DNA from: Eremophila alpestris peregrina
Taxonomy: Eukaryota > Chordata > Aves > Passeriformes > Alaudidae
DNA length: 64,000 bases
Assembly (NCBI GenBank): GCA_009792885.1
Contig: WMCF01000003.1
Coordinates: forward strand, 13,795,974-13,859,973
Direction: 5' to 3'
Below the pieces are notes generated by a model. That model made no database searches. It saw nothing but the letters and a program-made list of their open reading frames with translations, and was not told where the DNA came from. The stretch's first letter is position 1; every line of letters starts with the position of its first letter. The translations under genes and the position numbers were made by a program. Positions 37,284 to 51,800 of the stretch are shown one piece after another.

Positions 37284-40200
37284 CAAACCTTCCTAATCAA
37301 AACCATACTATATATGGCAGAAAAACAATTTAAAAAAAATTTATTTCCATTTATTTCAGAACTATGTATCCAATATTTTCTAGGTTAAGTGAAAATATTA
37401 GTGAAGTTTAGACAGAGGTTCTGAACAACTTGTACACTATTAGTTCACTACAGAAGTCTGAGATACAAGAACACTGTTTCTATTATCACTAGTTTCCTAT
37501 TCCAGAATTGTTTGTTAAGGCTACTGTGCTCAAACACAAAATAACGACAAAGAGGAAGAGTAATGTTTTAAAGAGAATTCATTCCATTTGAAATTAATCT
37601 TTTTTTAATATGTATTCTGCTCTTTCTGTCACATTACAAAAACATAACAAAGAACATGGCTCTTGAACATTTATGATAAACTCTGTTCCAAAAGCCATAA
37701 ATGTTATGGCTCATTAAACAACTGCCTAGTTTACCTGTCAAGACTATTATGCATGTATATTCATACCTAAATAAAATGGTCAAGAGAAGGAACAATTCTG
37801 AATTACTAATTTACAGAGTTGTACAAAAGCCTAAGAAGCAGCACAGTATCAGGCTATTCTCCCTCCTTGCAAAGAGATAATCAAGATGATAGAATTTTAA
37901 TATCTATGCCACAGGTAATATATTCCATTTGATTCATTCAAGATTTAGGACAGGAAATAAATGCTGAAGGAAATTACCACATAAATGACATTCCTTGAAA
38001 ATAGATGGGCCTGAGAATGAAAGACTTCTTACTTTATCCAAGCTATAATACTCATCCTGTACTCAAAATATAAAATAACAGTATTCTGCTCAAGATGAAA
38101 GGACATCTGTCTACTTCCTAGTTTTTCAGAAGGTAAACTAATAAAAATCAGTCAAACAGACTTTTCAATTTTACTAAAGGCAATTATGAGCATAGATTGT
38201 GACTAGCTTTAGCTTAGAACCTTAAACTGACTTAAGACTTCGGCAGACTCCTTAAACATTTCAAGTACAAATTAAGAAACTCGATGAGGGGCTTTTTTAA
38301 TATGTTTTAGGCAACCTGACACTCGAGTACAAACAGAATTCACAGAGAGCACATGAATGCACATGCAGGACTAAGTGGATTTCATGTAGTTGAATGTAGC
38401 CTTTCTTGCAGTGTATACTTGTTTATGTAATATCAAGAGTTTCGAAAGTGATTGTCTTGCAGTGATTTAAGCACTTATATGTATCTTATCTGAAAGAGAT
38501 GCAGTGATCTAATAAAATATGAATTAGCAGATTATTCAGGGGAAAAAGTCTTAATCACTTAGAGGAAAAAAAATTAATATTTAACTTATAAATTAACTTA
38601 CAAGCAATCTCCCTCTTTGAATTCACCTGAAACCTGCCTAACTGTCATCTCCAGTTAAAACCTTCACAACAGAGCAATCTGCATCAGCCACTTTGCTTTC
38701 TGTACACTGTGAAGGATCTGGCAGAACATAGGGTTTTGGGTAGAGTTTCCCCTTCTTAACAAAAAGAAACTAAAAGGACTGAAAGAACACCAGCTTCCAA
38801 AATTATTATGTCAGTACTAAGATAAATAGGGCATATTTATAATTGTTTAATTATTTGAAGACTGCATTTTTGGGGCCAAAGTAATACTTACTAGTCCATC
38901 AAGTTGAAATACATATTAATTGCCTTCAGGCATTTTGAACTAGAGAGCTGTGCAAGAATGATTCAGAGTACATTCATACAATTTCACTTCAAATCAAGTA
39001 TACCTTTATTTTTTTCCTTGTATTTTCTTGCAATAACAAGTATCCAAAAATTGAATGCTTTTCTTCAGAGCAGAAAGCATTTGCAGCTGTGGCTGACAAC
39101 TGGCTGTCATGCAGATAAAGCAAACTCATTGCAGGGGGCATTCAGTTTACAAAATTGTATTAATGATTAATTAGACTGTATTTTAAATGTTCTCCTATAG
39201 AGAATGTTTAGCTAGTACAAGCCAAACTGATTGCTAAAATATCCAACTTCAAAATTTAGCTTCCTATACCATAAATCACTCAAAAATCAGCAATTTTTCA
39301 ATCTTGCACATTATATTGTTCTTATACTATATTACTTTATTAGCTTTTACATTCTTCTAAAACTCCTGTAAAAGACATTAGCAGTTTTGCTCTTTGTATC
39401 AAAGAGCTGAAAGTTCCCATCTTGTTTTGTTTCCTTCTGTCTACATCATATATTGGACACCTTTAGAAGGAGAGCATAGGCTTTATTCAGACAACAATTT
39501 TTCCCTTTTAGTGAAACAAAACCTAGTAATGCTCAATGATACATGCAGATTAATTAATTAAGACTTGACTTCTCTCTAGCTTTCACCAGAACATAAATAC
39601 TATTCCTGCATGAGATTCTGGTATCCTGTACCAAAACTACACATCAACACTATTTAATTCAACCTTATTATACTTTATATTTATTTGCAGTTAGCAAATC
39701 TGCACATCACCTGGCAGTTTGTAGTTTCAAATACATAATTTTGAGGTAAACCACAGAAATGGTTTTAAATTGAGAAGATTAAGAACAAATTGAATTAGAA
39801 AGTGTTTGCTGCATGCTATGTTCCAAAAACTAGAGAAAATTATAAATCAGGACTAAAACTGCACATTGAAATCTGTTGTCCTCACAGTGCATTTTGCTTT
39901 CTGTTATTTGCCTGCTCAGTGGAATTTATAAAAGTAAACTCCACATTCAAAACTAACTAAACATAAGAGGATCTACATTGCCCTGCTTAACATGGTTAGT
40001 CCACTATCACTATGAAACTCAAAGAAAAACACTACAAATAATAGCAAACATAATACAAACAGGAAGCCTGAAAGACAGTAGAGAAGGAAAAGCTAAAGAG
40101 TCAAGAGCTCCATCCAAATACATAATCCAGTATGCGGAGTAACTGTAATAGGTTCAACCAGTGTCTTAGATACCTACATAAAAAGAAGTATTTTACTTTC

Positions 40201-40249
40201 ATTTAAAATTAATTTTTAAATTTATTAAATTAATTTAAAATTAATTTTT
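40201..40249. repeat. 17-bp AT-rich direct repeat
   Basis: ATTTAAAATTAATTTTT occurs at 40201-40217 and again at 40233-40249, with further AT palindromes between. It is low-complexity DNA able to form cruciforms. Confidence 0.75.
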
Positions 40250-43200
40250 GTAATGGAATGACAAGTAAAGTTGGGAATGAATAACTTTAAAAGTGAAGAA
40301 TGAAAGTGGAATTAAATTTTTCAACAAGGAATATTAAGTTTGACAACAGTTAAGCACATTTTCCCCCACAAAATATTACTTCCCATGGGTTTTGGTTGAG
40401 TTCTGGGTTTGTTTTTTTGGGTTTCCTTCCTCCTCTGTGGGATTACTGGGAGGTCAACTGTGAAAGTACAAGCAAGATTTGGCATAATAATTTTCTATCT
40501 GGCAAAAATCCAGCTAATAAGTCATGTAGTTTAATATAATTAGTAGCTTAGGGTTGTTTTGTTGCATGTATTTGCCTATGAAGCAAGCTCAACAGTTTAT
40601 CAAACTTTAACTGTAACACATCTCTACTGATTAACCAAGCTCCTTCCTTCCCATATTCTCAGCACCAACCACTGGGTTTATCCACTCTGTTCTCAGATGA
40701 TATCTGTCAGGCACAGAAAATACTCCCATGAAGAGAGTATTTTCTCATCTTACCAAACTAAGCATTTACTGAAAGGTCTGAGTAGTAACTTCAGCATTCA
40801 ATGCTAAAGTTTTTCTGCCCGAACAGATCTCTACAGCCAGTCATACTACTGACTTCTCAAAAGTTTCTGTGGGATTATGGCTGGTCTTAATTGATGTAAT
40901 CCTTTAAGAAAATGCAAACAGAAGAGGCCTAATGAAGGTAATTGTATAGCAAGAATTCATAACAATGCATAGAGTAGATACACATACAGAAAATGTGGGT
41001 TTTATTTACATAGTTTACCTAATACTATCTTCAGAAAAGCTTTACAAAAATGAGAAAAAAATAGGATTCTTCAAAAGAGAAAAAGTCATTTAATGTCATG
41101 CACCATCCATCTGGTAGATTGGATGGATTTAACTATATCAAAATGTACTCAATACGCTCATAGAAAAATCACCCCAGTATTTAACTGTACAAGTTCTTAC
41201 TAATCCAAAATCAAGGTATTCAAATAAGAGCTTATCTTTATGTACCACCTTTGTTCCTAAAGGCCCCTGAAGTGCTGCATGAAACTACCTAAATTGTCAG
41301 TTAGAAAAATAAGTCAATCAGCTGTTGAGGAAAGCTTCCTGAAGGGCATGGGAGAAGAGGAAAAGGATCCCAACCAAACATACCAAAGGAGAAAAAAGAA
41401 ATGTCTTACACCACAGAGGAGTTGAAGTAGGAATAAAAAATTAGCTGAGCTGGAATTGCTTCTGGCACTAGTTTTCACTTCTACAATAGTTAAAAACAAT
41501 TCTGATATTTAAAGATTAAAATTCTTATTATTTCTGTTTTGTTTCCCTGTTTACACTGCCAGTTTCATGTCAGGAATGTTTAAAGGAAATCCATCTGCTC
41601 TACTTGAAGAAAATCAACAAAACAGGGAAAACAATTTTTATTCCAAAAGTACTTGTAAATTGAGAAGATATGAATTGTAGTATCTTTTGAATACAAAGAT
41701 ATTTCTTTTAAATTTAATAACTTAAATATTTTGCACATTATCCCTCAGAGGTGAAAAGTAAGGGAATTTTACCTTCCATCTTATTAAAAGATCAGAGGTT
41801 ATCTCTAATGCAACAGTTTTGTGGATTCACATTTTAATATAGAAAAAATAGTCTAGTAAAGCAAAAGACAATTAACTGTAGCCTAGCACTGACAGCATGA
41901 GTTTCTGCTCTTGTTCTTTCCATGACACTGAATTTAAAAGAATAATTTGAATCAAAATATTGCAGTTACATCATCAGCTTTGTCACTTGCCCACTGAAAC
42001 CCTGGCCATGTTTTTTTGTGTCCACTACACCATTCATAACATATCCAGTTCTCTAAAATGCTTTGACTTCTGTAATGCAACACCACAAAGAAAAAAAAAA
42101 TTATGTAATAGACTATTTTTCTTTTAAGGCTTTTATTTTCCAACACAATTTTTCTGATTTTAAAAAGCATCAGTCGTCCACTTCATCTTTATTTTCTTTG
42201 CCCAGTCTTGACACATGCGGTTACTTATCACATGAAGAAAAATATCTGGTTTACCACTATCTGAGAAATTTGCATTTGGACTCTTGATTTAACAATTTCC
42301 AAAGCTTCCCAAATGAGCAGAATTAATTGTATTAGGGGGGAAAAAAAAGCACAAAACAAAATAAAACCACTAATTTCAGCTTACTCTCCTAGATTTTCCA
42401 TAGCAGCTTAATCCCATAAAATCCAAAGTAAAGCCTGTTAGATATAAAAGAAAAGTGCAAAGCTCCCCATTTAAGGACTAGTTACAACTCATTAAAGTAG
42501 GGACACATATAATTTGAAGCATTAGAATGCATGCTGAAATATAATTAGTGGCTATGAATCAAACCAGGATGGATTGAACTAATTCCTGGAATGCTATTAT
42601 GGAGAGTACCTTGTGGAGAAAGAATGATCCTTCTGTTTGCACAGCAACTAAACAGCTTCAATTTACTTTTAAAATTGACTCGAATTGGGATAAAGGTCCA
42701 GGACTTCAAAATGTGGCCTTCTAAAAATAATTAGCCTGAATTATGCCTGTTTCACACTGTGATACTTGCAACCTGGTTACAGGCAGCAGGGATAAGGCTG
42801 CACTCAGCTTATTTCACTGCTTAATTTATATGGTAATTACCACACCACTGCCAGAATGGAGAGCATCTGCCAAAACTGAAGGCCCAAGAATAATAAAACT
42901 GACATGTGCTGTGATATTGTTGAAGTGCTGACTAAGAAACTTCTTTTATCTCCTCTTGAAGCTATAAAATGGTATTCGTGTTATTACTAGCAGGGAATTT
43001 TAACAGCCTTGCACTGACAGCAATTATGTAACACATGCACAAAACAATAGAGTTTCACATCACTTAATAAATCCTTGAGCTCTCTTAGCTCCAGATCTCT
43101 CGCTGGCTGGATTTTATGGTCTGGTAGTTCTATCCGACCTTCAGAACACTGAAGTATACAAACCACAAAAGCACTAGAAAACTATTAGAAACAACTGGCT

Positions 43201-45337
43201 TTTCTCCCTGCTACATCCATTTAATGAAGAGGGCATGATCTTAATGATTGAGGTTAATTAAAAGATTTGTCCACTCACTTTACTCTGTAGCTAAATGCTG
43301 TTCTGAACCCCTGGTATAAAAACAAGCAAGATACAGATATTACTTTTCCTACTATGATCATCCTCTTATTAAGCAACACATGCATTTAGAAAAAAAAAGG
43401 CAATTTCTTTAACATGCAACGATAAAACAGATTTAATCTAATTTGTCTTCATTCATTTTTATGAAAATAACAACATGTCATTAACATAAGGAATGTAAAT
43501 TTGCAGCTGATTTTCCTGCTAACATCACCAATTCTGTTTCCAATACTATGCTCTAGTTTTTTAGCTTTCATATATTGCATCTGGAACTCCTAGTGACAGT
43601 ACAGAAGTTTCATAAATGAACTAAAACTATTGTACTAAAAATGTTTAAAAAGCAAACTCAGATAAGGAAGTACAGATAATTTAAAATAAAGAATACAAAA
43701 TCAAGTTAAAAGGCCATTTCTGTATTGGAACTTGTATTCCAGGACAGTGTTCACACTTCTCCAACCAGTAAGTGTTTGGCCGGTGGATTGATTAAAAAGG
43801 GAGAAACACTGTTACATCCTGAGCAAACTACACAGTGACTGGAAGTCAGTTGGTAATGAGACAGAGACTGAAAAACCTATCCAAGTTACTCATAGAGTAA
43901 TTTCAAACACTGATAATTCAGTTTTTTGTCACTTTCAGGTGGAAAGGCATTTGTTTGCACAATGACTGTTGGCATGAATTCACTATGCACCCATAATTTA
44001 TCTCCACACTTCATACCTACAATATTTACAGGTTACAGTCTAAGTGTATCTTTCATAAAGAGTCTGAACAATGTGTGCATGACTATTTCTAATGTTTCTT
44101 CACAAATAAGCCCATATTCTCTACATTCCATACAGTTCTTACTTGTGTCATTTCTTGAATTAACATACTCAAGTTTATTATTAATATTATTTAAGGTTAA
44201 AGGCATGCCTTTCTGAGAAGCTCCATCACCACACTGTACTTGAAATCTCTCTCACAAATAAAGTTACAATGCCTTCCTTTGCATACAATAACAAAAATAT
44301 CACCATTCATTTGCTCCTCTACTAAATTAAAAATTCTACTGGCTACTGCTATCACTTTGAAGTCACTTACCTCATTACTGCTTTCTAGCTTTGCCTCTAA
44401 AAATACTAGCAATAAAAACACTTGTTGGTACTTATAATGGATTGCTTCCTCAATGATCCTAGACAAAAAATAAGTACAAGGTATTGTACATGAGTGACAA
44501 TTCTAGCCATAAACAACTTGAATTACTTTCACAATTGTGCACATATACCTGTTAAATATATAATAAATTAAAAAGCTGTAGCAGTGTGTTATATTTATAT
44601 GCAATTACACTGAGAAAGTAATATACACGGCTTCAACAAAAAGGCCTCTGTAGACTGCTCCTCACAAACCAAAAGCTTACAGCACACTCTTAATAGGCTT
44701 CTATTACATTTAAGCCAATAGCAGAGGACAGGCACAAAATGTTTGTTTCCTGCAGAATGAAGACTCCCTGCTGAGAGACACCACTCTTCCTTGATGAAAG
44801 GCTTTGATTTACAGAAAGAAAAGCAGCTAGGAAGAAAAAAAGAACTGCTACAACCACATGTTCAGGTTTGTAGAAGCAGTTATTCAGTTTTAATCTTCTT
44901 TTCAACTAATGTCTCAAAAAGTGAAACCACTCAGAACATTCTGGGTTAAATACTCTTCATAGGAACAAATATTGTTTAATGTTCAACACATATACATACC
45001 ACAGTATAACTACGTTTTGCCTTGAGGCACTAAGGAAGATAAATGCAATCAAAAGAAAAATATATAGTTTTAAACAAGAACACAAACAGTACAAGCAAGA
45101 AAGACACTATGATATGCATAACGACTAGATCCCATCAGAATGGAACAGGGAGTTCTCAGCATGTCAGAAAATCAGGACAACCACATAAGGAATATGGAAA
45201 AGTCCTAAAAAAAGGCAATGACAGAGCACATACAAAGGGAGATTACTGGAAATGAGGTGTGTTTAATTATGATTGGGTTTTGCATTTGGGAAGCATAACT
45301 AACTACACAATTGGTTTACTCTTTAAATTATAATAAA

Positions 45338-45348
45338 GGGGGGGGGGG
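45338..45348. repeat. G11 homopolymer
   Basis: Eleven consecutive G on the plus strand, flanked by A-rich sequence. This is the second long G tract in the intron. Confidence 0.85.
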
Positions 45349-45736
45349 AAGAGCCTTTGAAGGTATAGTGCAAATACTCTTGAAGGAATAGTTTAGAAAT
45401 GTGAAACCTTGTACAGAAGGAATTCAAATAAACCTATTCACTCCTAAACATAATTGGCAGAATAGAAAAATAAGAATGGGTCATATTAAGAAGCACTTCT
45501 TACAAAGTCCAGTCAGTATCTTCTGTCTTCCAATGTTATTTATTATAATGGTTTTTTTTCTGGTACTGCCTGAATAGTGGAAACTAAAGGTAACACCCTA
45601 TACAGAAAGCACTTCTCCATAAATAAGTAGTACAGAACATATAAAAAGTGGCCATTATCATGCAGTATTATGTACCTATGTACACTTCTCAGTATCTCTA
45701 AGCAGAACAGTGCCAAAATTAAGAAAATCAGGAGGT

Positions 45737-45856
45737 GAATCACAGAATATTCTGAGTTGGAAGGGACCCACAAGGATGATCAAGTCCAGCTCTGAAGTGA
45801 ATGGCCTGTACAGGAATCAAACCCACATCCTTGGTGTTATTAGTACCCTGCTCTAA
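45737..45856 (-). mobile_element. tRNA-Ile-headed, CR1-tailed SINE (TguSINE1-like), 5'-truncated
   Basis: On the minus strand the element begins TTAGAGCAGGGTACTAATAA and continues to GGTTTGATTCC. This matches the D-arm to T-arm part of a tRNA-Ile, whose usual text is TTAGAGCGTGGTGCTAATAA followed by a GGTTCGATCCC-type B box. The Pol III B box lies at plus 45813-45823 and carries a C-to-T change at its CpG. The tRNA 5' end, including most of the A box, is missing. The 3' half reads GATCATCCTTGTGGGTCCC, then TTCCAACTCAGAATATTC and TGTGATTC, a CR1-type end. This architecture is known from the songbird SINE TguSINE1, mobilised by CR1 machinery. It is 120 bp long and in the same orientation as FSIP1. 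Confidence 0.82.
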
Positions 45857-48800
45857 GGGGAAATCAAACCCAAAACCAAACCAGACAAGAGAAAAAAGAC
45901 CCAAAGAGAAGATCCTACAACCCTGCCTCTTTAAGAACTGGAGGACTACGTTAAAGGTTAGGATTTATGGCAAAGCATGCAGCCATGCTTCATACATGGA
46001 CACAATTAATTTGTGTGATGACAATTACACTTGCCCTGCATAGTTACAAAAGTACAAGCCCAGAAAGCAATTACTAAGTCTCAGCCTAATTCCTGTTTTT
46101 ATGAGGGGAGGCTAGGACATAGGTGAGTCTGAAAAATTTTCATCGCAGCCCTGAAACAAACCACTAGGACCAAAAAAAAAAATTTTCATGGTGTTAGAAA
46201 CCATTAATCTAGATCAATGATGAGATTGTCATCAGAAAAAGGCAGCTCCCAGTCCCCACACAACAATCTGTTCATGCATTTTGCATGAGAGTTACAACCA
46301 GTGCTCAATATCCCACCCATCACCAGGCCAGAGAAATAACATCCTTCTAATTTATACTGATTTGCCCCCGAATACTTTGCTCCTGGATGAATATTATAAT
46401 AGCACCATGGGAAAGATTATGTCCTTCCTCCTCTAAATCTCAGAAAAAGAATTCTGTAGGGTTAGGTCACTCTCTTGCCAAAAGCAAAATGAAGATAAAG
46501 CTACTGAGATGAAATTGTTAAGGCTGAATAAAGTGGGGGCATACTCTAAGACAAGCTGTGTTTCTGAAAGAAAAAAGGCATAATTTTGATCATGCCTGAT
46601 AACATGTTTTGTACCTATGGCTGCTCGGGTGCATTGGCATGCTCTGAGCATGTGTAGCAAACAGAGGCCATACACAAAGGAATGCTCAGTCCAGCATCAA
46701 AAAACAGACTTAAGCATGAGACAAGCCACGAGGTGCCCAACCCTGCCAAACTGGCAACCAGTACAAATTCTCAGTAGCAGAATGTTGGGCATTTGTGTAT
46801 TTTTGCCATCAAAAGTTCATATGCCCTTAGCTCTAATAAGAGGGAATATTTTAAGTGCAGATTTTCTGGAAAGGTGACATCACAGCCTCCTAAGTATTTT
46901 TTGATACAGACCTGTGCTGTGCTGCAAAACTGAAAAATACAATGTATAATTAGACAGTTTAGATATATGAGAAAAAACTTCCAGGGCTTTTCTCCAACCA
47001 ACTTTGTTTCACTCTGAAAACAGGATTAGCCTGTTTCTGAAAATAAAATTACTACATTCATACTAGAAATACTGCTGTTGTCATCTCAGGAAACTCTTCC
47101 TCGAAGCCAAAATTCCATCAGTAATACTTCAAGCTTTCAACTAAGCCTTGTCATAAAACTGTGATTATCAGATTTATCACCGTATGCTATCAGTTTGCTT
47201 TAAAACATTAATTGCAGAACCCTCTTATCCATAAATTCAATAGTATTTTTATATTCTTAGGAATCATACTGAAAATAACTTTCTATTTACCACTAGTGCC
47301 TTTCATAGGTGACAATATAATATAGTTATATATAGTTTAAACTGAAACATTCCAACAGCAATATACACATATTTCTAGAAGTCAACTATAGCTAGGATAT
47401 TTAAGAATGTTTTGGCCTAGGAACCCCATGTGGCCATCAAGTAGTTTGATGTAGCTTACAGTAGTATCTCCAACCTGTGCATGTGCTATGTGTTTTATAT
47501 CTTTCCCTCTTAGAGATGCTGTATGATTACACTTCCATCCTGGCCTAGTAAGCTAAAGTGTCTCAAGAAAAAAAACAAAGCTCTACTACACAGTTTGTAC
47601 ATGCAAACATACAGATACACACAGGTATAAGATAAATTTACAGCCAAAATTTTCAATGTTGACATTTATCACTGACTCAAAATCACACAGCCACCAACTA
47701 TAAGATGTAGAGATGCATTTATATGCTACTTATCAAAGGATTAAGATACTCACCCACAAAGGATAAATTACACCTAAGTACACGTTGCAGGTTTTCTTCA
47801 CAGCCCTGTTGTTTTTCATTTCTCGTTTTGAATGGGACATCCTAGTGCAAAGTAGAAACAGCCTTCCCCAACAGCATTTGCAGAGAAACAGGGGATTTTC
47901 CTGACTATTTCAGAGTACAGAGTACAAGCAGGCCAACCAAAATAATACGTCTTTCCTGCAGAAATTAAAGAATAGTGCTAACTTGCATCAAGGACGAGGA
48001 AATGCTGCATTTGCCAGTAGAGATGTGTGACAACAGGTAAATACCTTCTCCTTGCCTCAGAGGGACACACACTCTTCAATGAAAATGTTATGGTGTCAAC
48101 ACCTACTAACCAGGGAATTTTTAAGCATGACTTCAACATTACCACAGCTAGACACCACAGTTACTGCACTGAAATGTGATGCTACATGTTGTACCAACAG
48201 GCAAGAGAAAGGAGACATGAAAAGCCCAAATAAACCTATTATAAGTATATCCATACAAAAGGTACACAGATAGTCAAATACCAGGAAAACACCAAAACTC
48301 CACTGCTCAACATACTTGATTGCCTTCAACCAGAAGGCTTCAGGCATGACCAGAGCAATGAGCAATTGTTTAAAAATACAACCATTGGATGAAGAGCACC
48401 ATCCTGCTTTGAAGCCATGTATTTATCTCAACCATGAACTAAAGATGACAGGCTGAAAGGGGAGTTTAGAAGGAATGAAAAAGAGCATTACAAGTAGATA
48501 CATGGAACCCAGATTGGAGATGATGAGAGAGGTCAGGAGGCAGAAAAATGGATGACATAGTAAAATGAAAGTAATAGGCAAATCTAACAACACTGTTGAG
48601 GTCAGAGAGGACAGCAGTGTGACAAAGATATACTGAACAAATAACACAAGAGCACTTAAGCAAGTCAGGTTTCATGGACTCTTTCACCATCTAAGAAGCA
48701 CATTTCCAATAATAATTTGTTTGATGGTGTTAAATGCCATTTATAAATGAACACAATTAAGAAAGCAGTGCAGTTACACTTGAGCTGTGTTAGAGACACA

Positions 48801-51800
48801 AAATGGGTGTATATGACTATAAGTAGCACTACATGAATTTAGAGATGGATGAGTAGTCAAAGATACTTTGTTGTTTAGTAATGGCAAACACCACAATATA
48901 GCAGAGTTATAAACCAGCAGAGTTGCTGTCTTAACTGGAAATCACATTTTGGGAGAAGGAGGATCAATACATTGAATTGACAGAAAATTTGATCATTCTT
49001 ACCTAGAAATACATTATATTTAAAAGTGGTCCCATTACAGGTATCAAATTCCAGCAATGATTTCTCATAACTAATACTTATGATGCAACTGGCACTATTA
49101 CTTATCACCATCATATGGATGCAGTTCAACTTAACAGGCATCTACATAAATATTATCCTAATTTTCCATAAAAACTAGAAGCACCATTAAGAGTTTGACT
49201 GATCAATATTTTAATATAATTTAGTTTTTAAAATTTAACATGTGTACAAAAATGATTTAATTTAATTGAATCCTAATGGAACATGTAGTTTTAAAATATT
49301 TTTATAAATACTTACAGCAGCCACTTCATTCTTCCCTCCACAGTACAGCGAAAAACAATCAATACACAGTAAATTTATTTAAATCATGAGTGAAGTATTT
49401 ACACTTTGTCAATCTACTATTAATCTTGTGGCTCTCGTGTGCAGCAGCTGCTAAAGGAAGAAAATAAGATTTTCACACTGATATTTTCCCAGGTGGAAAT
49501 GCTCCCACATTTCATTCTGAAACAACTCTGTGCAATCACATAATTAGAATGAAGTCTTGTAAAACCTGAATAAACAAGATCTGTTTGAAGCTTGACAACA
49601 GTTTGACAAGCAACTTTAGCACCTGGTAGATACTTTTTGAAGAAATAACATAGAAAGGGGCATGTCTCAACTTTATTTAGATAGGCTGTCCTTTTTCCCT
49701 TTATTTGGTGCAATGTGTTATGAAAATGCTTTGTTAAACAATTTCTACTTTTATGGACAAACACATGCTTGTTCAGAAACCAGACACCACATAATATCAT
49801 ATGAATTAAAATAAATCTATTTGCTATTTATATATAGTATAAAATGACTACCAATACACAGAGTAGTTAAAAATATGGCTGAGTTTTTGTGTTCAAAAGT
49901 ATTAGTTGTTAACTTCTGGAGAGACTGTGATACAACCACATATTACAGTATTGTCTGGTTGACAAATTACTTTCCAGATACGTGGTAGGACTTTATGTTA
50001 CTCTCTTCTTCCCTTTAAAAGGGAAGAAAGAAATTATGGCAGAGATCAGGAAGAAATTATTCTTCTTTTCTGGAAGCTGCCTAATACAGACTCAGGATCA
50101 GGTACATCGAATTCAATCCGTAGCACGGCAAAAACTGGAAGAAGACTGTGTGTAACAACAAATCCCATCATCACCCTGATGAACAGTAAATTATGTAAGT
50201 GATGTAAGACCTTCTCCAGGACCAAAAAATAATTAATTTTATCCTGAGATGTCCCCACAGATATACTTTATTTTGCATCAGAAAGATAAGAATTATACTT
50301 TTTGGAGTAAGCTCCTGAAGGTAATCAAAGTTCCTGACAGCATTGTCACATTAATTATTTTTGTTCTTCATCATCCTCACCAATTGCTCACCTTTCTGCA
50401 AATTCCAGCTATTCCAATAACCAAATGTATCTTTTCCTAATATTACTTGATATTATAAAACCCCTTAATAATTAACAATCGCATAATGTATTCAGCCATG
50501 AGATTGCATGAATTTGGGAAAAACATGATTTCTAGATGTATAACGACATCTGATAAATTTAAATTTAAGATTAGGGTCTTAATTCTAGTCAGCTTCTGTT
50601 TTAAAGGCATTTACTACAAGTAAGAGGACACCTTTTTTTCAAGCAGGTAATTGGCATTTATACTTGTATCTGTGTATACACACTATTACATGCATATATA
50701 TTCAATATGCATTTGAAGTATTTTTTATTTCATATCTTTAACCAAAACCCCAAAAGAGACACGTGTAGGAATTTGGCAGGAATTAATCAGCTTCCAGTGT
50801 CATACATTAGAAATCAACACACGTATAGCCAGCAAAGGTGAAGCTATCTTCCATAACAGCTTGCTTTGATGTGCATTTAAACCTACTGGCTGCCATGAAG
50901 ACATTCAACACATCATCCAACGTGCCACTGGATTATCACAAACGGCCAACGAGACAAAGCCACAATTGAAAAATAACTACATTTATTATTCTTTCTATAT
51001 AAAATTCTTTTCATTAATGCTCAGCAACACGCATTTGGCAGCTGAACTGGGTATTTTTTTGAAGCAGCAGTTAACAATGCAATCCACAAAACAAAGATAA
51101 GCTCAATGGTTTCCAGGAAACTGAAAGATGAAAGAATGCGGAGAGAGTCAGACATGGTTGCAAATGAAGAACAAGTGAACTAAGGTCAAACTGAAACCTA
51201 AAAGAAATTCAGCAAGGGCCCAGATACCATGGTACAGATACATTTCAGTTGGACTGAAACTTCACAATGCATTTCAACAATGCATACAATACATTCTTTG
51301 GTATATTAATTCACTAGGGACAATTTTTTCAAAGTAAAGGAGGAACTCAGATGCCAAAGTCCTTAGTTTCACTAATTCAAATGTAATATTCAACAGATTT
51401 TATGTGTTTATATCAAATGTAAATTAGATTAAAGTTTTATCTTCTTGAGTTCACTCCTAGATTTAGATGAGACCATGAAGTCTTACAGCATATTTGAGGT
51501 TAACTTTAGTGAAGGAATCCATAAATGTTATAATTTCAGAAGCCAGCAGCTACTAAATAGCCTCCTCCAGAAATATGATTAATGTATTTGTTCCCCTTGA
51601 AGAGAAGGTCATTACCATTATACAAATAAATTTAGATAATCCATCTTAAAGTAGTAAAAAAATACAGCATTCTACCATACACACCAAAATGTTGATGGAG
51701 TTACCTCTATACCTACTGCAAGTAATGCCCTAACACACAGAGCTAAACTCTGCTTAGTTAAACTATTCATAATTTCCACCTAGGAAGCCAAAACAAAAAA

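Larger units (their letters stand above)
37284..45736. other. Intronic single-copy sequence
   Basis: AT-rich sequence with no recognised gene. An imperfect palindromic AT-rich direct repeat (40201-40249) and a G11 tract (45338-45348) are listed separately. Confidence 0.55.

Noticed and set aside
45790..45856. Functional tRNA-Ile gene
   Set aside because: The 5' half of the tRNA and its acceptor stem are missing and a CR1 tail follows, so it is a SINE head rather than a tRNA gene.
45801..46043. 80-codon plus-strand frame
   Set aside because: It starts inside the SINE and runs into Lys-rich low-complexity sequence.
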